Assembly: GCA_045110285.1 (NCBI GenBank)
Contig: JBGCGA010000013.1
Coordinates: 1-64,000 of the forward strand
DNA: 64,000 bases
Source of the DNA: Putridiphycobacter sp045110285
GTDB taxonomy: Bacteria > Bacteroidota > Bacteroidia > Flavobacteriales_D > Crocinitomicaceae
Direction: 5' to 3'
Below the pieces are notes generated by a model that did no database searches, was not told the origin of the DNA, and saw only the letters and a program-made list of their open reading frames with translations. Shown here piece after piece: positions 1 through 8,668 of this stretch. The position numbers and the translations under genes were made by a program. Numbering within the stretch: position 1 is the first letter of the stretch; every line of letters starts with the position of its first letter.

Positions 1-51
1 AGCATTGACGTTTATGAGCGAAATGTAAGAGAGATTTTATCTGAATTTTAG
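1..51 (+). CDS. C-terminal tail of an upstream gene (partial)
   Basis: The first frame is open from base 1 to a TAG stop at 49-51 and encodes 16 residues ending in VREILSEF. The composition looks like normal coding sequence, but the piece is too short to assign to a family. The gene starts outside the window. About 70 bases without an obvious terminator separate it from the helicase gene that follows on the same strand. Confidence 0.45.
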   Translation, partial: SIDVYERNVREILSEF

Positions 52-120
52 TTGGCGAATCTTCAGAATAATGATGAGCTATTGCAGGTGCATTATTTAT
101 CTTTGACCTAAAAATCATTA

Positions 121-2610
121 ATGCCATTCGACTATTCAAATTTTGACTTACCAATTGTTTCAGTAATCCCCGAGATTAATAAGCATTTGAATACTGAAAA
201 CACACTGATTTTAAGTGCGCCACCCGGTGCGGGAAAAAGTACCCTTCTTCCGCTCGCAATTTTTGAAAACGATTGGTTAAAAGGTCAGAAAATTTTGATG
301 CTTGAGCCCCGAAGATTAGCAGCAAAAACCATTGCGACCCGTTTGTCGAGTTTACTAGGTGAATCGGTTGGACAAACTGTAGGTTATCGGATTCGGTTTG
401 AAACTAAAGTAAGCGACAAGACACGAATTGAAATTTTAACCGAAGGTATTTTAGCCAGAATGCTGCAATCCGACAATGCCCTAGAAGGTGTTGGAATAGT
501 TATTTTTGACGAATTTCATGAAAGAAGCATTCATGCAGATGTGGCATTAGCATTTACAAGAGAATGCCAATCGGTGCTCAGACCAGACCTAAGAATACTA
601 ATAATGTCGGCCACTTTAAATATGCCTGAACTGCAGCAATTATTGAAAGCACCCATTGTTGAAAGTGAAGGCAGGCAGTACCCAATTGAAGTCATTTATA
701 CAAATCAAAGCGATTCTTATCTAGCAGCAGAAACTACTGCTCAAGTTATTAGTAGAGCGATTGAAGAGCAAACCGGTGATATTTTGGCGTTTCTACCAGG
801 TGCAAGAGAAATAAAAAAATGTGCAGATATAGTCCAAAGGAAACATCATGAAATTAGTGTGCATCAACTATATGGTAAATTACAATTTTCGGCCCAGCAA
901 GCTGCCATTTTACCTTCAAAAAAAGGATTACGAAAAGTTGTAGTTGCTACTGATATTGCAGAAACGAGTTTAACCATTGAAGGTGTTTCTGTTGTTGTTG
1001 ATTCTGGATTTAAAAGAACAGCTGTTTACGATCCAAAAAGTGGATTAACTGGCTTAGAAACTAGATTGATTTCAAAAGATTCAGCAGATCAGCGTGCCGG
1101 CCGAGCTGGGAGACTAGGACCTGGTATTTGTTATCGTTTATGGTCGAAAGGACAACAAGCTCAGCTGAAAGACCATAGAATACCCGAAATATTAACAACG
1201 GACTTAACATCCCTAACTTTAGAATTGGCAAATTGGGGAATTTCTGATTATCAAAATTTGACTTGGCTTCAGACGCCACCGCGTTATGCAATTGAAGAAT
1301 CACGAGACACGCTCGAAAGCTTAAATGCTATTGAAAACAATAGAATTACCGCCCATGGGAAGGACATGCAAAGATTACCTTGTCATCCAAGAATTGCTCA
1401 CTTATTATTAATTGCAAAGGAAGAAGACAACCTATCTTTGGCTTGCGATATTGCGGCTGTATTGGAAGAAAAAGATCCACTGCCTAAAGAAGCTGGCATT
1501 GATATTAACCTAAGAATTGAAGCATTAAGACGACAAAGAAAACTAAAAAGTATCAACGGTGGTTTCAGAAAAATAGAAAAAGTAGCAAGTCAGTACCGAA
1601 AACTGCTGAGCGTTACGGAAGAAAATTCGAAATTTGACCCGTTTGAAACGGGACTACTTTTAGTACATGCCTATCCTGAAAGAATTGCTTTTGCCCGACC
1701 GGGAAACAATGCTCAATTTCAGCTAGCTAATGGCGAATATGCTATGGCTGGTCATAAAGACGATTTAGCTTATGAACCATGGTTGGCTGTAGCTCACATG
1801 CATACCGCAGAAAAAATTGGACGAATATTTTTAGCCGCTCCTCTCAATCCTACCGATTTACAACCGTTTCTGAAAACAGTAGACACCAATACATGGAATA
1901 CCAGAAGGGGCGGTTTAATTGCCACTAGAGAAACCAAAATTGGAAGCATCATTTTACAATCTAAACCTCTACCAAATCCTGACGAATCTGAATTAATTAA
2001 GGCCATATCAAAAGCCATTGAAAAAGAAGGCGCGCACTTACTTGATTTTAATGACAAAGTAACACAATGGCAAAACAGAATTATCACACTTAAAAAAGCC
2101 AATCCTCAGCAACAGTGGCCAGATGTTAATACCAGTAACTTATTGAAAACAAACGGAGAATGGCTAAGTCCTTACCTAAATTCAGTGAAGAAGCCAGAGG
2201 ATTTGAAAAAAATCAATTTGTTAGAGGTGCTTGAATATACGCTAACAAATGATCAGAGAAAATTGCTTGCGAAATTAGCTCCTACTTCTATTGAAGTTCC
2301 TAGCGGATCAAAAATTAAAATAGATTATCAAAATTCGGGAGAGTCCCCTATTCTGGCAGTTAGATTGCAGGAAATTTTTGGCTTAACAGAAACTCCAACA
2401 ATAAACAACGGTTCAATAAACATGCTCATGCATCTATTGTCTCCAGGAAATAAACTTGTTCAAATCACTAGCGATTTAAAAAGTTTTTGGGCTAATGCGT
2501 ATTTTGACGTTAGGAAAGACCTAAGGTCTAGATATAAAAAACATGCTTGGCCTGAGAATCCACTTGAACATAAAGCTATAAAAGGTACAAAAAGGCAGAA
2601 TGGACTTTAA
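121..2610 (+). CDS. hrpB: ATP-dependent helicase HrpB (DExH-box)
   Basis: Superfamily 2 DEAH/RHA-type helicase of the HrpB class; its physiological role in bacteria is poorly defined. The Walker A motif GAGKST lies at residues 36-41, motif II is DEFH at 130-133 followed by ERS, motif III SAT is at 163-165, and motif VI QRAGRAGR is at 324-331. The C-terminal half keeps the HrpB-type ending (LLSPGNKLVQITSDLKSFW, then a W-P-E-N-P stretch). The length of 829 residues is normal for the family. The ATG at 121 puts the helicase core at its usual distance from the N-terminus. The next gene on the same strand starts 60 bases downstream. Confidence 0.93.
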   Translation: MPFDYSNFDLPIVSVIPEINKHLNTENTLILSAPPGAGKSTLLPLAIFENDWLKGQKILMLEPRRLAAKTIATRLSSLLGESVGQTVGYRIRFETKVSDKTRIEILTEGILARMLQSDNALEGVGIVIFDEFHERSIHADVALAFTRECQSVLRPDLRILIMSATLNMPELQQLLKAPIVESEGRQYPIEVIYTNQSDSYLAAETTAQVISRAIEEQTGDILAFLPGAREIKKCADIVQRKHHEISVHQLYGKLQFSAQQAAILPSKKGLRKVVVATDIAETSLTIEGVSVVVDSGFKRTAVYDPKSGLTGLETRLISKDSADQRAGRAGRLGPGICYRLWSKGQQAQLKDHRIPEILTTDLTSLTLELANWGISDYQNLTWLQTPPRYAIEESRDTLESLNAIENNRITAHGKDMQRLPCHPRIAHLLLIAKEEDNLSLACDIAAVLEEKDPLPKEAGIDINLRIEALRRQRKLKSINGGFRKIEKVASQYRKLLSVTEENSKFDPFETGLLLVHAYPERIAFARPGNNAQFQLANGEYAMAGHKDDLAYEPWLAVAHMHTAEKIGRIFLAAPLNPTDLQPFLKTVDTNTWNTRRGGLIATRETKIGSIILQSKPLPNPDESELIKAISKAIEKEGAHLLDFNDKVTQWQNRIITLKKANPQQQWPDVNTSNLLKTNGEWLSPYLNSVKKPEDLKKINLLEVLEYTLTNDQRKLLAKLAPTSIEVPSGSKIKIDYQNSGESPILAVRLQEIFGLTETPTINNGSINMLMHLLSPGNKLVQITSDLKSFWANAYFDVRKDLRSRYKKHAWPENPLEHKAIKGTKRQNGL

Positions 2611-2670
2611 ATGAACTGCAACTGCATTGCTTTTTTGTATCTTTAGACATATTAAATCTATATTTCAAAA

Positions 2671-3168
2671 ATGGATCCTTATCAAGTCAAACTAATAGAA
2701 ACTGTTGTAGTAATAGCCACTGCTATTTTACTCAGATTTATAGCCAAACTATCATTAAACAGAGCAAAAAAGAAATTCGATTTTCAAAAAGATCGTGTAA
2801 AATTCACTTTAAAATTAGTGACTAGCATTTTTTACTTAGCTGCTTTAATAGCAGTTCTAATTATTTGGGGTGTCAGTAAAGGAGAACTAGCACTTTATTT
2901 ATCATCAGTGCTAGCAGTAATTGGTATCGCCTTATTCGCCCAATGGTCAATGCTCTCCAATATTACCGCCAGTGTTTTGCTATTCTTGAATCATCCCGCC
3001 AAAATTGGTGACACCGTCTTAATTCTAGACAAAGAATTTCCCCTTACCGGCAAAATAAAGGACATAGGTGCTTTTTTTCTAACGTTCAAAACTGAAGATG
3101 ATGAATTAGTGACCATTCCTAATGGATTATTGTTTCAGAAAATGGTAAAAATTATTTCTCACGAATAA
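2671..3168 (+). CDS. Small MscS-family mechanosensitive channel
   Basis: A 165-residue membrane protein with three hydrophobic segments (about residues 8-28, 47-66 and 70-100). They are followed by an MscS-type beta domain containing HPAKIGDTV and a conserved IPNG. The pore-lining third helix runs straight into this domain, as in MscS. The protein stops just after the beta domain, so the C-terminal alpha/beta vestibule of E. coli MscS is missing; such short forms are common in Bacteroidota. The likely role is release of solutes on osmotic downshock. A near-match to the -7 element (TATCTTTA at 2638-2645) precedes it. The AlkB-like gene starts 6 bases after the stop. Confidence 0.85.
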   Translation: MDPYQVKLIETVVVIATAILLRFIAKLSLNRAKKKFDFQKDRVKFTLKLVTSIFYLAALIAVLIIWGVSKGELALYLSSVLAVIGIALFAQWSMLSNITASVLLFLNHPAKIGDTVLILDKEFPLTGKIKDIGAFFLTFKTEDDELVTIPNGLLFQKMVKIISHE

Positions 3169-3174
3169 AGTTTA

Positions 3175-3783
3175 ATGCCTGACTTATTCAATCAAGACCC
3201 TCAGCAAAATATTCTTCCTTACCAAGGTGTGGTTAAATATTTGGGTTATTTATTCACCAAAATTGAATCAGATCAATTTTACACTCAGCTTTTAAGAAGT
3301 ATTAACTGGGAAAATGACGAAGCTTTTATTTTTGGAAAGCATATTATTACAAAACGAAAAGTAGCTTGGTATGGCCACAAACCATTCGACTATACGTACT
3401 CCAATGCTACAAAAACTGCTTTACCATGGACAGAGGATTTAATGGCTATAAAAATAGCAGTAGAAGAAAAAACAGGTCATCAATTTAATTCGTGCCTACT
3501 GAATTTATACCATAATGGAAATGAGGGAATGGCTTGGCATAGTGATGATGAAAAGGCACTTGGAAAAAACACAGTAATTGCTTCTGTCAGTTTTGGAGCA
3601 GACAGAAAATTTTCTTTTAAACATAAAAAAACAAAAGAAAAAATAGACACATTTCTAGAGCACGGAAGTTTGCTTATTATGCAGGGCGAAACTCAAACCC
3701 ATTGGTTGCACAGGCTACCTCCTACTACAAAAGTGACAAGTCCACGAATAAATTTAACGTTTAGAACCATAACAGAAATATAA
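3175..3783 (+). CDS. AlkB-like 2-oxoglutarate/Fe(II) dioxygenase
   Basis: A 202-residue oxygenase resembling the ALKBH2/ALKBH3 group, which removes alkyl groups from DNA bases by oxidative demethylation. The iron ligands are visible: His122 and Asp124 in WHSDDE, and His179 in HWLHRLPP. The 2-oxoglutarate-binding arginines lie in PRINLTFR near the C-terminus. The substrate-loop pattern NLYHNGNEGMAWH is typical of bacterial AlkB homologues. It sits 6 bases after the channel gene and 5 bases before a small conserved gene, so the three are probably co-transcribed. Whether it repairs DNA or modifies RNA cannot be told from sequence. Confidence 0.9.
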   Translation: MPDLFNQDPQQNILPYQGVVKYLGYLFTKIESDQFYTQLLRSINWENDEAFIFGKHIITKRKVAWYGHKPFDYTYSNATKTALPWTEDLMAIKIAVEEKTGHQFNSCLLNLYHNGNEGMAWHSDDEKALGKNTVIASVSFGADRKFSFKHKKTKEKIDTFLEHGSLLIMQGETQTHWLHRLPPTTKVTSPRINLTFRTITEI

Positions 3784-3788
3784 TTAAC

Positions 3789-4178
3789 ATGATAGCAAAC
3801 GAACAACTAATTCATTTAAGACCACAGATACCTCAAGCTGAAACAACAGAAAAAACTACTGAAATCGAGTCGTTCCAAAATCAAACCCTCCGCCCGGTAA
3901 TCAAATTCTTAAATGATAATCTGCTTTTAGCCATAAAATTCAATCTCTACTCATTCAATAAAAACTTTCCTAGCTTGCCTTTTGAGAAAAAAGTCAGCAA
4001 ATTGAGAACTTTTCTAGAAAAAAATCAAAAAATAAAAGCTTTTTTACAAGGAATGATTTTAGGACTAATGACTGATGAAGAAGCGATTAAGTATTTTAAA
4101 AATCCTTCAGAATACAATAAAAGAATCATGCAAATGATTGAACAGAGAACAATTGACCACATAGATTTCTTTAAATAA
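3789..4178 (+). CDS. Small conserved Bacteroidota protein of unknown function
   Basis: A 129-residue soluble, probably all-helical protein without signal peptide or membrane segment. The core pattern FQNQTLRPVIKF, followed by a K-rich stretch and a near C-terminal NKRIMQMIEQR segment, matches a protein I recall as widespread in Flavobacteriia. It is often labelled glyoxalase in databases, but no glyoxalase metal ligands are visible here, so that name is not supported. It directly follows the AlkB-like gene and probably shares its transcript. Function unknown. Confidence 0.7.
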   Translation: MIANEQLIHLRPQIPQAETTEKTTEIESFQNQTLRPVIKFLNDNLLLAIKFNLYSFNKNFPSLPFEKKVSKLRTFLEKNQKIKAFLQGMILGLMTDEEAIKYFKNPSEYNKRIMQMIEQRTIDHIDFFK

Positions 4179-4240
4179 TCGGTTCACAATAATCGTTGTG
4201 TAATAACTTGATAATAGTCGTTTCTCCACAGTTTAATTCG

Positions 4241-4248
4241 TAATTTTG
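4241..4248 (+). promoter_or_regulatory. Candidate -7 promoter element for the desaturase
   Basis: TAATTTTG matches the Bacteroidota -7 consensus TAnnTTTG exactly and ends 22 bases before the ATG at 4271. The -33 region is weak (only TTT at about the right distance). Confidence 0.5.
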
Positions 4249-4270
4249 CATTTCAAACATAAGTATACCT

Positions 4271-5257
4271 ATGTCACTAAAAAATGTACGTTTAGAGGTA
4301 ATGAATCATCTTGAAAAAGACGTATCATCTCTGATTAAAAAATATTTAATCCCAATTGATTCTATTTGGCAACCGAGCGATTTTTTACCTGATTCCACTC
4401 AAAGTAATTTCAAGGAAAAAATTACCGAAATTCAAGAATTAGCCAAGGAATTACCTTATGACTTTTGGGTAGTTTTAGTAGGTGACATGATAACGGAAGA
4501 AGCACTACCAACCTATGAGTCGTGGTTAATGGATGTAGAAGGAGTTGATCAGATAGAGAGGAACGGCTGGTCGACATGGGTAAGACAGTGGACAGCTGAA
4601 GAAAATAGGCATGGTGATTTACTAAATAAGTATTTATTTTTATCTGGAAAAGTAAATATGAGAGAAGTAGAAATTACTACTCAGCATTTAATCACTGACG
4701 GATTTGATATTGGAACAGATCGAGATCCTTACAAAAACTTTGTGTACACAAGTTTTCAGGAACTTGCAACTTATGTGTCGCACAATAGAGTGGCAAAAAT
4801 TGCTAGAAAAAAAGGTAATAAAGCCTTAGCAAAAATGTGTGAAATGATTTCCGGAGATGAAATGAGGCACCACAATGCTTATTCAGAGTTTGTTAGCAGA
4901 ATTTTCAAAGTTGATCCGAGCCAAATGATGCTAGCTTTTGAGGACATGTTGAGAAAGAAAATTAATATGCCAGCTCATTTTTTGAGAGAATCAGGCGGAA
5001 AAATTGGCCATGCTTTTGAAGAATTTTCAAATACAGCTCAGCGGATAGGCGTTTATACAGCAAAGGATTATGTTGATATTATGCAGAAGTTAATATCAAA
5101 ATGGCAAATTGACAAAATCAACAATTTGACGGAAGAAGCTGAAAAAGCTCGTGATTATATCATGAAGCTACCAAACAGAATGCTGAGAATAGCTGATAGA
5201 ATGGTTTTGCCTGAAAACGGGTATCAATTTAAATGGGTGCTGCCATCTACCATTTAA
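4271..5257 (+). CDS. Acyl-ACP desaturase (soluble di-iron, stearoyl-ACP type)
   Basis: A 328-residue soluble ferritin-fold enzyme that introduces a cis double bond into acyl-ACP, setting membrane unsaturation. The di-iron ligands are present: Glu77 (in TEEALP), the EENRHG motif at 110-115, Glu164 (in FQELATY) and the DEMRHH motif at 196-201. This is the plant/actinobacterial stearoyl-ACP desaturase family, not the membrane-bound kind, and is common in marine Flavobacteriia. It needs reduced ferredoxin, and no ferredoxin gene is adjacent. It has its own promoter element just upstream and an independent gene after it. Confidence 0.92.
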   Translation: MSLKNVRLEVMNHLEKDVSSLIKKYLIPIDSIWQPSDFLPDSTQSNFKEKITEIQELAKELPYDFWVVLVGDMITEEALPTYESWLMDVEGVDQIERNGWSTWVRQWTAEENRHGDLLNKYLFLSGKVNMREVEITTQHLITDGFDIGTDRDPYKNFVYTSFQELATYVSHNRVAKIARKKGNKALAKMCEMISGDEMRHHNAYSEFVSRIFKVDPSQMMLAFEDMLRKKINMPAHFLRESGGKIGHAFEEFSNTAQRIGVYTAKDYVDIMQKLISKWQIDKINNLTEEAEKARDYIMKLPNRMLRIADRMVLPENGYQFKWVLPSTI

Positions 5258-5283
5258 ACTTCTTAACAGCATTGAATTGGCTT

Positions 5284-5291
5284 TATTTTTG
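5284..5291 (+). promoter_or_regulatory. Candidate -7 promoter element
   Basis: TATTTTTG matches TAnnTTTG exactly and ends 14 bases before the lipoprotein start at 5306. Confidence 0.45.
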
Positions 5292-5305
5292 ATATATTTA
5301 TTATC

Positions 5306-6448
5306 ATGAAAAATAGACATTTTTTGTTGGAGCCTAAATTACTAGTAGTGCTTTTCTTAGGATTATTATCTAGCTGCGCTTTTCATACTGGAACCATGAC
5401 AGGAAATGCGACCATAATGGGTCCAAATTTTACAGTGCAAGGAATGGCTTACGGTAAAGCAGAAACCAAACATGTATTTGGTATTGGTGGACTTGGAAAA
5501 GAAGCAATAGTATTAGAAGCGAAAAGAAAAATGTACACTGCATTCCCACTAGAACCTGGGCAAGCATTTGCAAATGTGACAGTAGATTTTAAAAAAGGAT
5601 TCTACATTGTTTACAGTAAATTAACATGCACCATTTCAGCTGACATCATTGACTTTAACGAACGACCGGAAGTGAATGAATTTAATGAATTCAATTATTC
5701 AGCAAGTGAAAATTTAATGAGTAGTCTGGATCATTTTTCAGCTGGCGAACAAGTATACTATTCTGAAAGTATGAATTCACCTCCTGTTGGCTCTACAATA
5801 ATTGGGTTTAATAATGGGCAAGCAAGAATAAGGTTTGTAAAAACCAACGGAATAATCGACTTTAAAAATGTGAATTTATCAAACTTGTACAAAATAACTA
5901 ATGACAGTTCATTACTGAAATTAGATCCAATTTACAGAGTTGGAGATTCAGTTTATTTCAAATTTAGTAATTCACTTGCGCTAATGCGTGGCCAGGTATT
6001 TGCTTTAGGTGAAAATGGTGCATGCATTGCATATGAAAAATTCAATGAAAAAAAAATAATTATTTCCCCAAGAAAAGGATTTAGAACAATGAAAACTCAC
6101 GAAATGGAACAGATTAAAAATGGCATACTCGGCGAATGGAAACTGACGGCTATAGGAGATTCAGCAGTCGTATCTAATTCTAAAACTCCGACATTAAAAG
6201 TAAACGCTCACGACTTAAAAATTTCTGGATTTGGTGGGTGTAATCGCTACTTTGGCAGCATAGAATTTAAAGAATCTTCGATTTTTATATCAGCACTTGG
6301 AGCAACTAGAATGGCTTGTTTGGATGATAATATCGAAAATATTTTTTTTAAAGCCATAGGAGATCAAAGTTTCAATGTAAATAGACATAATGATGTCATG
6401 ACTTTAAAAAATAGTCAGAACGTGTTAACATTTATGCTGATAGATTAA
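5306..6448 (+). CDS. Lipoprotein with a C-terminal META domain
   Basis: A 380-residue protein with a lipoprotein signal peptide (LLSSC lipobox, Cys about residue 25). Three parts follow. The first, about residues 28-115, has the pattern TGTMTGNATIMGPNF and FGIGGLGKEA, which I recall from small Bacteroidota lipoproteins of the DUF6567 type. The middle, about 140-260, holds two copies of a small beta-rich module (GEQVYYS and GDSVYFKF openings). The last, about 265-380, is a META/HslJ-like domain with GFGGCNRYFG and TRMAC. META domains occur in heat-shock and motility-associated exported proteins; the function here is unknown. The gene ends 9 bases from the convergent ZIP gene. Confidence 0.75.
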   Translation: MKNRHFLLEPKLLVVLFLGLLSSCAFHTGTMTGNATIMGPNFTVQGMAYGKAETKHVFGIGGLGKEAIVLEAKRKMYTAFPLEPGQAFANVTVDFKKGFYIVYSKLTCTISADIIDFNERPEVNEFNEFNYSASENLMSSLDHFSAGEQVYYSESMNSPPVGSTIIGFNNGQARIRFVKTNGIIDFKNVNLSNLYKITNDSSLLKLDPIYRVGDSVYFKFSNSLALMRGQVFALGENGACIAYEKFNEKKIIISPRKGFRTMKTHEMEQIKNGILGEWKLTAIGDSAVVSNSKTPTLKVNAHDLKISGFGGCNRYFGSIEFKESSIFISALGATRMACLDDNIENIFFKAIGDQSFNVNRHNDVMTLKNSQNVLTFMLID

Positions 6449-6457
6449 CTCCTCCGG

Positions 6458-7273
6458 TCAACCTAATCCAACATCTAAAACCATCATTACAACAAAACCA
6501 ATCATAAAGCCCATGGTTGCTAAATCTGTATTTTTATCCCGCTGCGTTTCAGGAATCACTTCTTCAACCACCACAAATATCATTGCTCCGGCGGCAAATG
6601 CTAAAGCATACGGTAAAATAGGTTTAAAAGCAAGCACAGCTGCTGCTCCCGCAACAGCTGCAAAAGGTTCAACAATTGCAGATAATTGTCCGTAAAAAAA
6701 GCTTTTACCTCTGCTCATCCCCTCTCTTCTTAACGGCATTGAAACTGCAAAACCTTCGGGGAAATTTTGAATGCCAATGGCGAGAGCTAACATTACCGCT
6801 TCAGTGGTTCCTGCCCCATCTGAAATTCCTAATGCAGCAGCTCCAAAGAGAATGCCCACTGATAAACCTTCGGGTATGTTATGAAGCGTAATTGCTGACA
6901 CCAAAAGCATTGTCTTTTGCATTCGACTTTTCGGACCTTCTTTTTCAGACTCCTTAAAATTGATATGCAGATGAGGAATAATTTTATCTAAGCCAAAAAT
7001 GAATAAGGCGCCTAGTAAAAAGCCTACCGCTGCAGGCACCCAGCTTCCGTCAGATTCGTCGATTGCTGGCGCCAATAAAGACCAAAAACTAGCTGCAACC
7101 ATAACACCACCTGTAAAACCGAGTGCAACATCCAATACAGTCCTATTCATTTTTTTGAAAAAGAATACAAAAGAAGCGCCAGATGCAGTTACTAACCATG
7201 TAAAAATCCCAGCTATAAATGCAGCATATACCGGATCTTGTTGCTCAAACCATTGAATAATTGATTCCCACAT
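6458..7273 (-). CDS. ZIP-family divalent metal transporter
   Basis: A 271-residue inner-membrane protein with about eight hydrophobic segments. The ZIP signature is clear: HNIPEGLSVGILFG in TM4 and NFPEGFAVSMPLRREG in TM5, which supply the metal-binding His, Asn, Glu and Pro. A histidine-containing loop (IIPHLHINFKESEKEG) precedes TM4. It resembles the GufA/ZupT group and likely imports zinc, manganese or iron. It lies 5 bases downstream of a DtxR-family regulator on the same strand, which strongly suggests metal-responsive control. Confidence 0.9.
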   Translation of the reverse strand: MWESIIQWFEQQDPVYAAFIAGIFTWLVTASGASFVFFFKKMNRTVLDVALGFTGGVMVAASFWSLLAPAIDESDGSWVPAAVGFLLGALFIFGLDKIIPHLHINFKESEKEGPKSRMQKTMLLVSAITLHNIPEGLSVGILFGAAALGISDGAGTTEAVMLALAIGIQNFPEGFAVSMPLRREGMSRGKSFFYGQLSAIVEPFAAVAGAAAVLAFKPILPYALAFAAGAMIFVVVEEVIPETQRDKNTDLATMGFMIGFVVMMVLDVGLG

Positions 7274-7278
7274 ACGAT

Positions 7279-7941
7279 TTATTTTACTATAATATTTTTT
7301 ATTACTTTTTTAGACAAGTTTACCTCACTCCCATTATTAATTCCAACACTCATGGAATCATCAAAGTCAAACTTTGCATTACAATTAATTTTACTTCCTA
7401 TTTTTATACTATGTTCAGTTAAATACAGTAAAAAATCTTTACTATCTAAACTAATATGATGCACAATTCCGCTTTCACCAACTTTTAAATCTTTGAGTTT
7501 CCTAACAGAATCGTGACTTGGAAAGACACCTTCGTTGTTTGGAATTGGGTCGCCATGGGGATCAAACTGTGGATTTCCTAAAAAATTACTTAAGCTATTG
7601 GTTAGTTTTTCAGATTGAATGTGCTCTAATTGCTCAGCAATGTCATGAACCTCATCCCAAGTAAAATTGAGCTTATCCACCAAAAATGTTTCCCACAGTC
7701 TATGTTTTCGAATAACTTTTATTGCACATTTATTTCCCAATGTTGTCAAAGAGGCTCCTTTGTACTTTATGTAATCTATTAAGCTTTTTTCTGATAGTTT
7801 TTTTACCATTTCAGAAACTGAAGAGGCTTTTGTGTTTAGATCTTCGGCAATAGCATTAGTTGAAACTTGCCCTGTTTCAGTCCTTTTGGCTAGACTAAAA
7901 ATTGATTTTAAATAGTTTTCTTCACTCTGACTTAACCGCAT
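7279..7941 (-). CDS. DtxR/MntR-family metal-dependent transcriptional regulator
   Basis: A 220-residue iron/manganese-dependent repressor. The N-terminal winged helix covers about residues 1-65 (SQSEENYLKSIFSL, then VSTNAIAEDL and a recognition helix around ASSVSEMVKKL). The dimerisation and metal-binding domain follows, with HRLWETFLVDKL, HDIAEQLEHIQSE and FDPHGDPIP. A C-terminal FeoA/SH3-like domain completes it (VGESGIVHHIS and KIGSKINC). It is the first gene of a two-gene operon with the ZIP transporter. An 18-bp palindrome 54 bases upstream of its start is the likely self-regulatory operator. Confidence 0.9.
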   Translation of the reverse strand: MRLSQSEENYLKSIFSLAKRTETGQVSTNAIAEDLNTKASSVSEMVKKLSEKSLIDYIKYKGASLTTLGNKCAIKVIRKHRLWETFLVDKLNFTWDEVHDIAEQLEHIQSEKLTNSLSNFLGNPQFDPHGDPIPNNEGVFPSHDSVRKLKDLKVGESGIVHHISLDSKDFLLYLTEHSIKIGSKINCNAKFDFDDSMSVGINNGSEVNLSKKVIKNIIVK

Positions 7942-7994
7942 ACCTATAACTTTTGAAGCTGTTAGCTCATGTAAAGTTAATGAAATATGTGATA

Positions 7995-8012
7995 TTTTAG
8001 TGTTGCCTAAAA
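7995..8012. promoter_or_regulatory. Palindromic operator for the DtxR/MntR-family regulator
   Basis: TTTTAGTGTTGCCTAAAA has perfect 6-bp arms (TTTTAG / CTAAAA) around a 6-base centre. This is the general form of DtxR/MntR-class operators. A near -7 element (TAACTTTA read on the minus strand, bases 7972-7979) lies just downstream in the direction of the regulator gene, so the palindrome would cover the -33 region of that promoter. Bound repressor would then block transcription of both the regulator and the transporter. Confidence 0.6.
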
Positions 8013-8023
8013 ATTATTTTAAG

Positions 8024-8662
8024 CTATGGGCAAATTCTTGAAATTTGATACTTGTTTTTCGTTTTTGCATAACAAATCCTATCATGCAGGCGGCCTAAAC
8101 GGCCTTGCCAAAATTCAAAATACTGAGGAACGATTAGGTAACCTCCCCAGTGCGGCGGTCTAGGTACTTCGTTCGGAAATTTTTGTTCAAATTCAGCAAC
8201 TCTATTCTCAAGTTCAGCTCTGCTATCAATTTCGGTACTTTGTTCGGAAGCCCATGCTCCAATTTGCGAAACGCGCGGACGTGATGCAAAATAATCGTCT
8301 GAAATAGCTGAATCTACTTTTTGTACCGAGCCTTCAATTCTCACCTGTTGTTCAGTTTCTTCCCAAAAAAACAATGCAGAAATGCTCTGATTTTCTAATA
8401 AATCTCTCCCCTTTCTACTTTTATAATTGGTGTAAAATACAAACCCTTCTTCCAAAACCTCTTTCATATACACGACTCTGCTAGATGGCTGTCCTGAAGC
8501 ATTAACGGTGCTAATTACCATAGCATGAGGCGACGGCACTTGTTTTTCATGAGCAGCTTGATACCACTTTTGAAACATTAACATTGGGTCAAGTAAATAA
8601 TCGTTTAATTCACCTTTAGTAAAATCTGAATGATCGTTTCTAGTTTTATCTAAATGTTCCAC
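8024..8662 (-). CDS. pdxH: Pyridoxamine 5'-phosphate oxidase
   Basis: A 212-residue FMN enzyme that oxidises pyridoxine or pyridoxamine phosphate to pyridoxal phosphate, the last step of vitamin B6 salvage and of the DXP-dependent route. Recognisable segments are MVISTVNASGQPSSRVVYMKE, FYTNYKSRKGRDL, ALFFWEETEQQVRIEG, the SEQS motif, RPPHWGGYLIVP and a C-terminal FEFWQGR plus RLHDRI. Full length for the family. The very end (QISRICP) differs from the usual W-x-I-E-R-L-x-P ending, in particular lacking the Trp. A DUF4494 gene lies 6 bases upstream on the same strand. Confidence 0.93.
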   Translation of the reverse strand: MEHLDKTRNDHSDFTKGELNDYLLDPMLMFQKWYQAAHEKQVPSPHAMVISTVNASGQPSSRVVYMKEVLEEGFVFYTNYKSRKGRDLLENQSISALFFWEETEQQVRIEGSVQKVDSAISDDYFASRPRVSQIGAWASEQSTEIDSRAELENRVAEFEQKFPNEVPRPPHWGGYLIVPQYFEFWQGRLGRLHDRICYAKTKNKYQISRICP

Positions 8663-8668
8663 CTATTT

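Noticed and set aside
3789..4178. Annotation of the 129-residue protein as glyoxalase
   Set aside because: No metal ligands or beta-alpha-beta-beta-beta pattern of glyoxalases can be seen.
4185..4200. Small palindrome CACAATAATCGTTGTG after the 3789 gene
   Set aside because: Stem of only 5 bp and no T-run, so not a credible terminator; no regulator is known to point to it.
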